Under the pieces are notes generated by a model. That model saw only the letters and a list, made by a program, of their open reading frames with translations. It was not told where the DNA came from and made no database searches. The position numbers were made by a program, and so were the translations under genes. 64,000 bases of DNA from Megaustenia siamemsis (Eukaryota; Mollusca; Gastropoda; Stylommatophora; Ariophantidae), in NCBI GenBank assembly GCA_032433765.1, contig JAVIAB010000047.1, forward strand, positions 426,501 to 490,500, read 5' to 3'. Of the stretch, positions 20,441 to 33,700 are shown piece after piece (the first letter of the stretch is position 1; every line of letters starts with the position of its first letter).

Positions 20441-21955
20441 TTAGACAGCTGTCTTTTATATATCAGTGGACCAACTGGGTGTTTAGAGAGTTGTCTTTTA
20501 TATATCAGTTAACCAACTGGGTGTTTAGAGAGTTGTCTTTTATATATCAGTGGACCAACTTGCTGTTTAGAGAGCTATCTTTTATACATCAGTGAACCAA
20601 CTTGATGTTTAGAGAGGTATCTTTTATACATCAGTGGACCAACTGGGTGTTTAGAGAGCTATCTTTTATACATCAGTGAACCAACTTGATGTTTAGAGAG
20701 GTATCTTTTATACATCAGTGGACCAACTGGGTGTTTAGAGAGGTATCTTTTATACATCAGTGAACCAACTGGGTGTTTAGAGAGCTATCTTTTATACATC
20801 ATTGGTCCAACTTGGTGTTTAGAGAGCTGTCTTTTATACATCATTGGTCCAACTTGGTGTTTAGAGAGCTGTCTTTTATACATCATTGGTCCAACTTGGT
20901 GTTTACAGAGCTGTCTTTTATACATCATTGGTCCAACTGGGTGTTTAGAGAGCTATCTTTTATACATCATTGGTCCAACTTGGTGTTCAGAGAGCTGTCT
21001 TTTATACAGCATTGGTCCAACTTGGTGTTTAGAGAACTAGCTTTTATACATCATTGGTCCAACTTGGTGTTTAGAGAGCTGTCTTTTATACATCATTGGT
21101 CCAACTGGGTGTTTAGAGAGCTAGCTTTTATACACCAATGAACCAACTGGGTGTTTAGAGAGCTAGCTTTTAAACACCAATGAACCAACTGGGTGTTTAC
21201 AGAGCTATCTTTTATACATCAATGGAACACTTGTGTTGTTTACAGAGCTATCTTTTATACATCAATGGATCAACTGGGTGTTTAGAGAGCTAGCTTTTAT
21301 ACACCAATGAACCAACTGGGTGTTTACAGAGCTATCTTTTATACATCAATGGACCAACCTGGTGTTTACAAAGCTATTTTTTACACATCAATGAAACAAT
21401 TGTATTGTTTACAGAGCTATCTTTTATACATCAATGGACCAACTGGGTGTTTAGAGAGCTAGCTTTTATACACCAATGAACCAACCTGGTGTTTACAGAG
21501 CTATCTTTTACACATCAATGGACCAACCTGGTGTTTACAGAGCTATCTTTTATACATCAATGAAACAATTTTATTGTTTACAGAGCTATCTTTTATACAT
21601 CAATGGACCAACTGGGTGTTTAGAGAGCTAGCTTTTATACACCAATGAACCAACTGGGTGTTTACAGAGCTATCTTTTATATATAAATGGACCAACTGGG
21701 TGTTTACAGGGCCATCTTTTATACATCAATGGACCAACTGGGTGTTTATAGAGCTATCTTTTATACATCAGTGTACCAACTGGTTGTTTAGAGAGCTATA
21801 TTTTATACATCAATGGACCAACTGGGTGTTTAGAGAGCTATATTTTATACATCAATTGACCAACTGGGTGTTTACAGGGCTTTCTTTTATATATCAATCG
21901 ACCAACTGGGTGTTTAGAGAGCTATCCTACATACATCAATGGACCAACGTAGAGA
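20440..21955. repeat. 42-bp tandem array
   Basis: About 36 copies of a 42-bp unit with CTTTTATACATCAGTGGACC and GTGTTTAGAGAGCT. It contains sub-families in blocks (ATTGGTCC centrally, CACCAATGAACC later). Confidence 0.95.
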
Positions 21956-22349
21956 TCAAGTCGAGAAGTTACTTTACTGTTCTCCTTATATATTGGTGAC
22001 TCACTGGCTAAAGTAAGAAAATATTGGAATCAGCGAGAGATAAGCAGGCTCTGGTACTTTCCTTTATTTTATGATTTTCATTTCAAGATGGAAGGAAGAG
22101 ATCGTCTGTGATGGAACTGCCAAGTGGCCCATATCCTTTCTTAAGCCCATTCATGTGCTATATGTTATGTTGCTATGTTATGTTGATGTGTTATGTTATG
22201 TTGATGTGTTATGTTATGATAAAAACACACACACACATAACTGCGGGATAGGTGCCTGTCTACTTCGTAGTTCGCTTCTCACTTTGTTTCTCAAGCTTAT
22301 TTGTCAGGCCGTCATGGTGTGGAGTGGTGCAGCATCTACAGTAATACAT

Positions 22350-24480
22350 TGTGAAGTTTTGTAGCCATATAGTGCTATGTTGTGAAGTGTTGTAACCATA
22401 TAGTGCTATGTTGTGAAGTGTTGTAGCCATATAGTGCTATATTTTGAAGTCTTGAAACCATATAGTGCTGTATTATTGTAGCCATAAAGAGATATATTGT
22501 GAAGTGTTGTAGACATATAGTGCTATATTGTGAAGTATTGTAACCACATAGTGCTATATTGTGAAGTATTGTAACCACATAGTGCTATATTGTGAAGTAT
22601 TGTAGCCATGTAGTGCTATGTTGTGAAGTGTTGTAGCAATAAAGAGCTATATTGTGAAGTATTGTAGCTATATAGTGCTATATTGTGAAATATTGTAGCC
22701 ATATAGTGATACGTTGTGAAGTGTTGTAGCCATATAGTGCTATGTTGTGAATTGTTGTAGCCGTTTAGTGCTATGTCGTGAAGTGTTGTAGCCATATAGA
22801 GCTATGTTATGAAGTGTTGTAGCCATATAGTGGTATGTTGTGAAGTGTTGTAGCCATATAGTGCTATGTTGTGAAGTTTTGTAGCCATATAGTGCTATGT
22901 TGTGAATTGTTGTAGCCATATAGTGCTATGTTGTGAAGTTTTGTAGCCATATAGTTCTATGTCGTGAAGTGTTGTAGCCATACAGTGCTATATTTTGAAG
23001 TCTTGAAACCATATAGTGCTGTATTATTGTAAACATAAAGAGCTATGTTGTGAAGTGTTGTAGCAATAAAGAGCTATATTTTAAAGTATTGTAACCAGAT
23101 AGTGCTATATTGTGAAGTATTGTAGCCATATAGTGCTATATTGTGAAATATTGTAGCCATATAGTGCTATGTTGTGAAGTGTTGTAGCCATATAGTGCTA
23201 TGTTGTGAATTATTGTAGCCATATAGTGCTATGTTGTGAAATTTTGTAGCTATATAGTTCTATGTCGTGAAGTGTTGTAGCCATATAGAGCTATGTTATG
23301 AAGTGTTGTAGCCATATAGTGCTATGTTGTGAAGTGTTGTAGCCATATAGTGCTAAGTTGTGAAGTGTTGTAGCCATATAGTGCTATATTTTGAAGTCTT
23401 GAAACCATATAGTGCTGTATTATTGTAGCCATAAAGAACCATATTGTGAAGTGTTGTAGACATATAGTGGTATATTGTGAAGTATTGTAACCACATAGTG
23501 CTATATTGTGAAGTATTGTAACCACACAGTGTTATATTGTGAAGCATTGTAGCCATATAGTGCTATATTGTGAAGTATTGTAGCCATATAGTGCTATGTT
23601 GTGAAGTGTTGTAGCCATATAGTGCTATGTTATGAAGTGTTGTAACCATATAGTGCTATGTTGTGAAGTTTTGTAGCCATATAGTGCTATGTTGTGAAGT
23701 GTTGTAGTCATATAGTGCTGTATTATTGGAGACATAAAGAGCTAAATTATAAGTACTGTAGCCATATAGTGCTATATTGTGAAGTATTGTAGCCATATAG
23801 TGCTATATTGTGTAGTATTGTAGCCATATAGTGCTACATTGTGAAATGTTGTAGCCACATAGTGCTATATTGTTGTAGCCATAAAAGCTATATTGTGAAG
23901 TATTGTTGCCATATAGTGCTATATTGTGAAGTATTGTAGCCATATAGTGCTATATTGTGAAGTATTGTAGCCATATAGTGCTATATTGTGAAGTTTTATA
24001 GCCATATAGTGCTATATTGTGAAGTATTGTAGCTATATTGTGAAATACTGTAGCCATATAGTGCTATATTTGTGGAATATTGTAGCCATATAGTGCTATA
24101 TTGTGAAGTATTGTAGCCAAATAGTGCTATATTGTGAAATAGTGTAGCCATATAGTGCTATATTGTGACATATTGTAGCCATATAGTGCTATATTGTGAA
24201 ATATTGTAGCCATATAGTGCTATATTGTGAAATATTCTAGCCATATAGTGCTATATTGTGAAGTATTGTAGCCATATAGTGCTATATTGTGAAATATTGT
24301 AGCCATATAGTGCTCTATTGTGAAATATTGTAGCCATATAGTGCTATATTGTGAAATATTGTAGCCATATAGTGCTATATTGTGAAATATTGTAGCCATA
24401 TAGTGCTCTATTGTGAAATATTGTAGCCATATAGTTCTATATTGTGAAGTATTGAAGCCTCCATCGTGTTATGTTGTGAA
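22350..24480. repeat. 31-bp tandem array, about 68 copies
   Basis: A 31-bp unit with CATATAGTGCTATATTGTGA and TATTGTAGC. A block at about 22440-22960 recurs with small changes at about 22980-23560, marked by the shorter CTGTATTATTGTA variant. Confidence 0.95.
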
Positions 24481-24524
24481 GTTTGTATTGACACACTTTA
24501 ATATGCCACATCAAAGAAGGTGAA

Positions 24525-25110
24525 CGGACCATCACACATCACATATCACCCATCACACATCAGCCATCACACATCATCCATCACTCATCATCCATCACAT
24601 ATCATCCATCACACACCACCCATCACACACCATCCATCACAGTCACCTATCACCCATCACACATCACCCATCACACACCATCCATCACAGTCACCCATCA
24701 CACATCACCCATCACACACCACCCGTCACATATCACCCATCACACATCACCCATCACACATGACCCATCACACACCACCAGTGACACAAGATCCATCACA
24801 GTCACCAATCACCCATCATACATCACCCCTCACACACCACCCATCACACATCACACATCACCCATCACCCATCACCCATCACACATCACACATCACACAT
24901 CACCCATCACAAAACTCACTAACAGACAGAACTCACAAAAAGTCTCATCAAAGAAGGTGAAGGTACTATCACACATCACATATCACCAATCATACATCAC
25001 CTATCACACACCATCCATCCCATATCATACATCACCCATCACACGCCACCCAACACACATCACCCATCACACATCACCCAATACACATTACACATCACAC
25101 ATCACACATC
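24525..25110. repeat. CATCAC-rich array
   Basis: Irregular array of 8-9-bp units such as CATCACACAT and CATCACCC, with a sub-block duplicated around 24500-24950 and 24950-25110. Confidence 0.9.
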
Positions 25111-25650
25111 ACAGGACTCACTAACAGACATAACTCACTAACAGACAGAACTCACTAACAGACAGAACTCACTAACAGACATAACTCACTAACAGACATA
25201 ACTCACTAACAGACAGAACTCACTACCAGACATAACTCACTACCAGACATAACTCACTAACAGACAGAACTCACTAACAGACATAACTCACTAACAGACA
25301 TAACTCACTACCAGACATAACTCACTACCAGACAGAACTCACTACCAGACATAACTCACTAACAGACAGAACTCACTAACAGACATAACTCACTAACAGA
25401 CATAACTCACTAACAGACATAACTCACTACCAGACAGAACTCACTACCAGACAGAACTCACTAACAGACATAACTCACTAACAGACATAACTCACTAACA
25501 GACATAACTCACTAACAGACATAACTCACTAACAGACATAACTCACTAACAGACATAACTCACTACCAGACAGAACTCACTAACAGACATAACTCACTAA
25601 CAGACATAACTCACTAACAGACATAACTCACTAACAGATAAAACTCACAA
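25110..25650. repeat. 17-bp tandem array
   Basis: About 32 copies of ACTCACTAACAGACATA with CCAGAC and CAGA variants. Confidence 0.95.
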
Positions 25651-25837
25651 AAAGTGTCGTTTCACTTTTATTCGTTTTATTTTTCTACAGAGAGAGAAAC
25701 CCGCTGCCTGGAGTGACAGAGAAGCAAGATATCTCCTGCATCAATCGTGACACAGACTTGCTGCTGAGGCAGACACTTGGGGTATGCTTCTCCACTGATG
25801 GCATTTCCCTTCTAAATTAATTCCTCGAGGCTGCAAA

Positions 25838-27050
25838 TAATGAACATAGCAATTATTGTACACCTCATCATGATGAACATAGCAACTATTGTACACCTTA
25901 TCATAATGAACATAGTAACTATTGTACACCTTATCATAATGAACATAGCAATTATTGTACACCTTATCATAATGAACATAGGAACTATTGTACACCTCAT
26001 CATAATGAACATAGCAACTATTGCACACCTTATCATAATGAACATAGCAACTATTGCACACCATTTCATAATGAACATAGCAACTATTGCACACCATTTC
26101 ATAATGAACATAGCAACTATTGTACACCTCATCATAATGAACATAGCAACTATTGCACACCTTATCATAATGAACATACAACTATTGTACACCTTATCAT
26201 AATGAACATACAACTATTGTACACCTTATCATAATGAACATACAACTATTGTACACCTTATCATAATGAACATACAACTAGTGTACACCTTATCATAATG
26301 AACATACAACTATTGTACACCTTATCATAATGAACATAGCAACTATTGTACACCTTATCATAATGAACATACAACTATTGTACACCTTATCATAATGAAC
26401 ATACAACTATTGTACACCTTAGCATAATTAACATAGCAACTATTGTACACCTTATCATAATTAACATAGCAACTATTGTACACCTTATCATAATGAACAT
26501 AGTAACTATTGTACACCTTATCATAATGAACATACAACTATTGTACACCTTATCATAATGAACATACAACTATTGTACACCTTATCATAATGAACATACA
26601 ACTAGTGTACACCTTATCATAATGAACATACAACTATTGTACACCTTATCATAATGAACATAGCAACTATTGTACACCTTATCATAATGAACATACAACT
26701 ATTGTACACCTTATCATAATGAACATACAACTATTGTACACCTTAGCATAATTAACATAGCAACTATTGTACACCTTATCATAATGAACATACAACTATT
26801 GTACACCTTATCATAATGAACATACAACTATTGTACACCTCATCATAATGAACATAACAACTATTGTACACCTTATCATAATGAACATAGCAACTATTGT
26901 ACATCTCATCATGATGAACATAGCAACTATTGCACAGAGTATCATAATGAACATAGCAACTATTGTACACCTTATAATAATGAACATAGCAATTATTGTA
27001 CACTTTATCATAATGAACATAGCAATTATTGTACACCTCATCATCATATG
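25838..27050. repeat. 33-bp tandem array
   Basis: About 37 copies of a 33-bp unit (31 bp where GC is lost) with AACATAGCAACTATTGTACA. A block of about 10 units at 26170-26460 reappears at about 26520-26810. Confidence 0.95.
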
Positions 27051-27214
27051 AACTGAAATGACCTGAGTCTTACAACAGCTGTTACCGATAATAATCAGCC
27101 AATAAACACACACACACACGAAAGGACAGTAAAACTTTGGCAACGTAATGCACTCATAGAAATGAATATGGAGCCAGAGGAAAATTGGTTATCTCCCCTC
27201 TCTACTAACTGGGT

Positions 27215-27590
27215 TCGGTACAATATAATGATGATTTCTATCTCCCCTCTATACTAACAGTGGTTTCAGTACAATATAATAATGATTTCTATCTCCCCTC
27301 TACACTAACAGTGGTTTCTGTGCAATATAATAATGATTTCTATCTCCCCGCTATACTAACAGTGGTTTCTGTGCAATATAATAATGATTTCTATCTCCCC
27401 TCTATACTAACAGTGGTTTCTGTGCAATATAATAATGATTTCTATCTCCCCTCTATACTAACAGTGGTTTCAGTACATATAATGATGATTTCTATCTCCC
27501 CTCTATACTAACAGTGGTTTCTGTGCAATATAATAATGATTTCTATCTCCCCTCTATACTAACAGTGGTTTCAGTACAATATAATGTTGA
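27215..27590. repeat. 51-bp array just past gene B stop
   Basis: About seven copies of a 51-bp unit with ATTTCTATCTCCCCTCTATA and ACTAACAGTGGTTTC. It begins 37 bp beyond the gene B stop codon and would be in its 3' UTR or immediately downstream. Confidence 0.95.
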
Positions 27591-27626
27591 CTTCTATCGT
27601 CCCTATGTGCCTGGATAGAAAAGAAC

Positions 27627-27721
27627 TTACTCAATCTCACAAACAAAGTTGTACGTGGACCCGCAGTCTTCATCTCCCCACTGGTAGTTGCGGCTCCTGT
27701 AGAGAATTGCGCAGTCCTGCC
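27627..27721 (-). CDS. Gene B exon 5, C-terminal CTLD and stop
   Basis: It starts after acceptor GGTTGCAG in phase 1 and ends with TAA. It encodes QDCAILYRSRNYQWGDEDCG followed by STYNFVCEIE, the usual CTLD ending with the last three canonical cysteines and a WND-like WGD. A 51-bp repeat array begins about 40 bp past the stop, so any 3' UTR is probably repeat sequence. Confidence 0.92.
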
Positions 27722-30700
27722 CTGCAACCAACATCAGACATGTGAGCAGATCAGCGAACAATAACGTGGATACAGAAAATACAAATATCAGGGCCAGCAG
27801 CAACAAGGTTTGCCCGATCCCCATTTCTTTGCTTATTCTCAGTGGTCTATATATTGATATGGATGTGAATCATGGACAACAGGACAACAGACAAGAAAAT
27901 CACTGGAGGTTGTAGAAAGTTTTACAGAAGAATGTTGAGAATACCATGGACAGCTAAGAAGAGTAATGAAAAAGTTCTGAAAGAGGCCAAAGCAAAAAGA
28001 GAGCTAATTTCTAATATTAGGAAGAAACAATCATCATTTTTTGGCCGTGTAATTAGAAGAGAACAACTGGAATATATTGTAACAACTGAAAAATTGAGGG
28101 ACGAAGAGATAGAGGATCGTGAGTAGATAATAGAGATCGTGATCACCTACGCCAGCAGGCCCGGTACTTGATGATGATGATGATGATGACAATTGATGAT
28201 AATTTAGTACTGTGACGTCAGGAAAAATACAACAGTCTTGGTCAGATTTGTTTCTCATGATGTCAGCAGCAACGTTCGGTTGATGGTTTGATACTGTCAG
28301 GTCGGAGATGATATTGTACATGGTCACATGGAGATCTCTGAGAAATAGTGTACATGGTCACTTGAGAATCTCAGAGAAATATTGTACATGGCCACTTGGG
28401 AATCTCAGAGAAATATTGTACATGGCCACTTGAGAATCTCAGAGAAATATTGTACATGGCCACTTGAGAATCTCAGAGAAATATTGTACATGGCCACTTG
28501 AGAATCTCAGAGAAATATTGTACATGGCCACTTGGGAATCTCAGAGAAATATTGTACATGGCCACTTGGGAATCTCAGAGAAATATTGCACATGGTCACT
28601 TGGGCATCTCAGAGATAATTGTACATGGTCACTTCAGAATCTCAGAGAAATATTGCACATGGCTACTTGGGCATCTCAGAGATAATTGTACATGGTCACT
28701 TGGGCATCTCAGAGATAATTGTACATGGTCACTTGAGAAACTCAGCGAAATATTGTACATGGCCACTTGGGAATCTCAGAGAAATATTGTACATGGCCAC
28801 TTGAGAATCTCAGAGAAATATTGTACATGGCCACTTGAGAATCTCAGAGAAATATTGTACATGGCCACTTGAGAATCTCAGAGAAATATTGTACATGGCC
28901 ACTTGGGAATCTCAGAGAAATATTGTACATGGCCACTTGGGAATCTCAGAGAAATATTGCACATGGTCACTTGGGCATCTCAGAGATAATTGTACATGGT
29001 CACTTCAGAATCTCAGAGAAATATTGCACATGGCTACTTGGGCATCTCAGAGATAATTGTACATGGTCACTTGGGCATCTCAGAGATAATTGTACATGGT
29101 CACTTGAGAAACTCAGCGAAATATTGTATATGGCTACTTGGGCATCTCAGAGATAATTGTACATGGTTATTTTGGGCATCTCAGAGAAATGTTGTACATG
29201 GTTATTTTGGGCATCTCAGAGAAATGTTGTACATGGTTATTTTGGGCATCTCATAGAAATGTTGTACATGGTTATTTTGGGCATCTCAGAGAAATGTTAA
29301 CAAGGTCATTGGGGAAAGTGAGAAACAGCAAAAGTTGAGCAATCTCTTCTGACAAAATGTTCAGCTTTCTGGACAAAAAGACTGATAGCAATCATCAGAA
29401 CGTGCCATTATAAGACTGGGCAACACTGAACTCGACATACGAAAGGGGCAACACTGAACTCGACATACGAAAGGGGCAACACTGAACTCAACATACGAAA
29501 GGGGCAACACTGAACTCGACATGAGGCAAACTGTCATGTCAGTGATTCCAGTGGCCAACCTTTGATGTTAAGGCAGCTTTAAACACACTTCCGTGGTAGG
29601 AGATGAACAAATCACTTGTAAGTGGTAGCTGCAGCTTTACAAAGAGAGGACAGGACTAGACAATAACTGTGCTCTCACTGACCTTGACATCAACAAACAC
29701 ATCACATGTAAGTAGTGGCTGCAGCTTTACAAAGAGAGGGCAGGACTAGACAATAACTGTGCTCTCACTGACCTTGACATCAACAAACAAATCACATGTA
29801 AGTGGTAGCTGCAGCTTTACAAAGAGAGGACAGGACTAGACAATAACTGTGCTCTCACTGACCTTGACATCAACAAACAAATCACATGTAAGTGGTAGCT
29901 GCAGCTTTACAAAGAGAGGGCAGGACTAGACAATAACTGTGCTCTCACTGACCTTGACATCAACAAACAAATCACATGTAAGTGGTAGCTGCAGCTTTAC
30001 AAAGAGAGGACAGGACTAGACAATAACTGTGCTCTCAATGACCTTGACATCAACAAACACATCACATGTAAGTGGTAGCTGCAGCTTTACAAAGAGAGGA
30101 CAGGACTAGACAATAACTGTGCTCTCACTGACCTTGACATCAACAAACAAATCACATGTAAGTGGTAGCTGCAGCTTTACAAAGAGAGGACAGGACTAGA
30201 CAATAACTGTGCTCTCACTGACCTTGACATCAACAAACAAATCATATGTAAGTGGTAGCTGCAGCTTTACAAAGAGAGGACAGGACTAGACAATAACTGT
30301 GCTCTCACTGCCCTTGACATCAACAAACAAATCACATGTAAGTGGTAGCTGCAGCTTTACAAAGAGAGGACAGGACTAGACAATAACTGTGCTCTCACTG
30401 ACCTTGACATCAACAAACAAATCACATATAAGTGGTAGCTGCAGCTTTACAAAGAGAGGACAGGACTAGACAATAAATGTGCTCTCACTGACCTTGACAT
30501 CAACAAACAAATCACATATAAGTGGTAGCTGCAGCTTTACAAAGAGAGGACAAGACTAGACAATAACTGTGCTCTCACTGACCTTGACATCAACAAATAC
30601 ATCACATGTAAGTGGTGGCTGCAGCTTTACAAAGAGAGGACAGGACTAGACAATAACTGTGCTCTCACTGACCTTGACATCAACAAACAAATCACATGTA

Positions 30701-33700
30701 AGTGATAGCTGCAGCTTTACAAAGAGAGGACAGGACTAGACAATAAATGTGCTCTCACTGACCTTGACATCAACAAACAAATCACATGTAAGTGATAGCT
30801 GCAGCTTTACAAAGAGAGGACAGGACTAGACAATAACTGTGCTCTCACTGACCTTGACATCAACAAACAAATCACATGTAAGTGGTAGCTGCAGCTTTAC
30901 AAAGAGAGGACAGGACTAGACAATAACTGTGCTCTCACTGACCTTGACATCAACAAACAAATCACATGTAAGTGATAGCTGCAGCTTTACAAAGAGAGGA
31001 CAGGACTAGACAATAACTGTGCTCTCACTGACCTTGACATCAACAAACAAATCACATGTAAGTGGTAGCTGCAGCTTTACAAAGAGAGGACAGGACTAGA
31101 CAATAACTGTGCTCTCACTGCCCTTGACATCAACAAACAAATCACATGTAAGTGATAGCTGCAGCTTTACAAAGAGAGGACAGGACTAGACAATAACTGT
31201 GCTCTCACTTACCTTGACATCAACAAACAAATCACATGTAAGTGGTAGCTGCAGCTTTACAAAGAGAGGACAGGACTAGACAATAACTGTGCTCTCACTG
31301 ACTTTGACATCAACAAACAAATCACATGTAAGTGGTAGCTGCAGCTTTACAAAGAGAGGACAGGACTAGACAATAACTGTGCTCTCACTGACCTTGACAT
31401 CAACAAACACATCACATGTAAGTGGTAGCTGCAGCTTTACAAAGAGAGGACAGGACTAGACAATAACTGTGCTCTCACTGACCTTGACATCAACAAACAC
31501 ATCACATGTAAGTGGTGGCTGCAGCTTTACAAAGAGAGGACAGGACTAGACAATAACTGTGCTCTCACTGACCGTGTCCACTGTCCGAAGGTTCACCATC
31601 ATACCAGTCTGTGAAGTTCAAGTAGTGACCACCGTCAGACTGCCACTCCCAGGCTCCTTCGTTAAAGATATCGGTGCCGCCGATCCAAACTCTTTGAGCT
31701 TGAAAATGAAAGAAAATCATCATCGATAAACGTCTTATTGATCTGATAGCAAACCCAGGCAGGACGTTTAATCAAATATTAGGGACGCTAGTCTCTTCTC
31801 TTCTACTGAACCGGGCATTGACCATTAAATCGGACAGACTCTCTGTCACCTTAACAGTGTGTGACGTCATCATTCAAAACACTCAGAAATGGAAGTTAGT
31901 CACCTCGGATAGCAAATGTTAAAGGGAAGACATTGGGGAGACCAGATGTAACCACATTAAAAGTGGGACAGTGAGAGAGTGAGTGAGAGAGAGAGAGAGA
32001 GAGAGTGAGTGAGAGAGAGAGAGAGAGAGTGAGAGAGAGAGAGAGTGAGTGAGAGAGAGAGAGAGAGAGAGTGAGAGAGAGAGATAGTGAGTGAGTGAGA
32101 GAGAGAGAGTGAGTGAGAGAGAGAGAGTGAGTGAGTGAGAGAGAGAGTGAGTGAGAGAGAGAGAGAGTGAGAGACCGGCTTAGTCTAACTAGTCGTGAAC
32201 TTCATACACAAAGAACGAATAGCGAGGTTTGATGGCCTAGAAAGTGTAAGATCCATCTGTAGCAGGCATCAACAAGATGGGTAGGCAGAAGCATAAACAT
32301 GCGGGAAACGCATTGCCAAGATGTGTTGAACATCAGTGAGCTCTCTTGTGTATGGCGACCAGAGCCTTGTAGGAAGATGAGAACAGTTGACAACACGCGA
32401 CAACCCTCAATCATGCAAGCAATGAATACAACATGAACAGCAACGAAAACAGAAATAATGAAAATAATAAGAAAAGAAGAAAGGTTAAAATAAGAGGCAT
32501 TCAAATGAAACAAGTCAGAGAATGCCATCACTTGGGCAGTTTAGAAGATGGAAACAGGGAGATAGACACCAGAGTAGATAGAAAAAAACATGTTCAGCTG
32601 GCAACTGGCTTCACTCTTGAAACATCTCATGAACAGCCAAGAGACTATTGATGATAACATCTCATGAACAGCCAAGAGACTATTGATGATAGCATCTCAT
32701 GAACAGACAAGAGACTATTGATGATAGCATCTCATGAACAGCCAAGAGACTATTGATGATAGCATCTCATGAACAGCCAAGAGACTATTGATGATAGCAT
32801 CTCATGAACAGACAAGAGACTATTGATGATAGCATCTCATGAACAGCCAAGAGACTATTGATTATAGCATCTCATGAACAGCCAAGAGACTATTGATGAT
32901 AGCATCTCATGAACAGCCAAGAGACTATTGATGATAGCATCTCATGAACAGCCAAGAGACTATTGATTATAGCATCTCATGAACAGGCAAGAGACTATTG
33001 ATGATAGCATCTCATGAACATGCAAGAGACTATTGATTATAGCATCTCATGAACAGCCAAGAGACTATTGATGATAGCATCTCATGAACAGCCAAGAGAC
33101 TATTGATGATAGCATCTCATGAACAGCCAAGAGACTATTGATGATAGCATCTCATGAACAGTCAAGAGAATATTGATGATAGCATTTCATGAACAGCCAA
33201 GAGACTATTGATGATAGCATCTCATGAACAGCCAAGAGACTATTGATGATAGCGTCTCATGAACAGCCAAGAGACTATTGATGATAGCATCTCATGAACA
33301 GCCAAGAGACTATTGATAAATAGTATTTCCACACCAACCTTATATTACCAGTGTCAAACATGGACTTTGAACAAAGCCCATAAACAGAAGGGCACAGCCA
33401 GAAGAATGAAGTACCCAAGAAAGATAACAAACAACACAAAGAAAGATGGAATACCCACTGGAGAAATCATAGAACGTATGGGAATTATATCGTGTCTGGA
33501 GTGTATGTAGAAACAACAAATAAAATGGTTCGGACACATTCAGAATGAAACCAAACTAGCATTAAAAAATTCTGCCTCAAAACATTAGGATAGAGGGCAA
33601 GTGTTAGACCAATAAAGAGATGGATAGAGGGAGTAAAAGACATGTGCACGAATCAAAACATGTCTATTTTAACACCATTCACAGACACACAAGAAAGACG

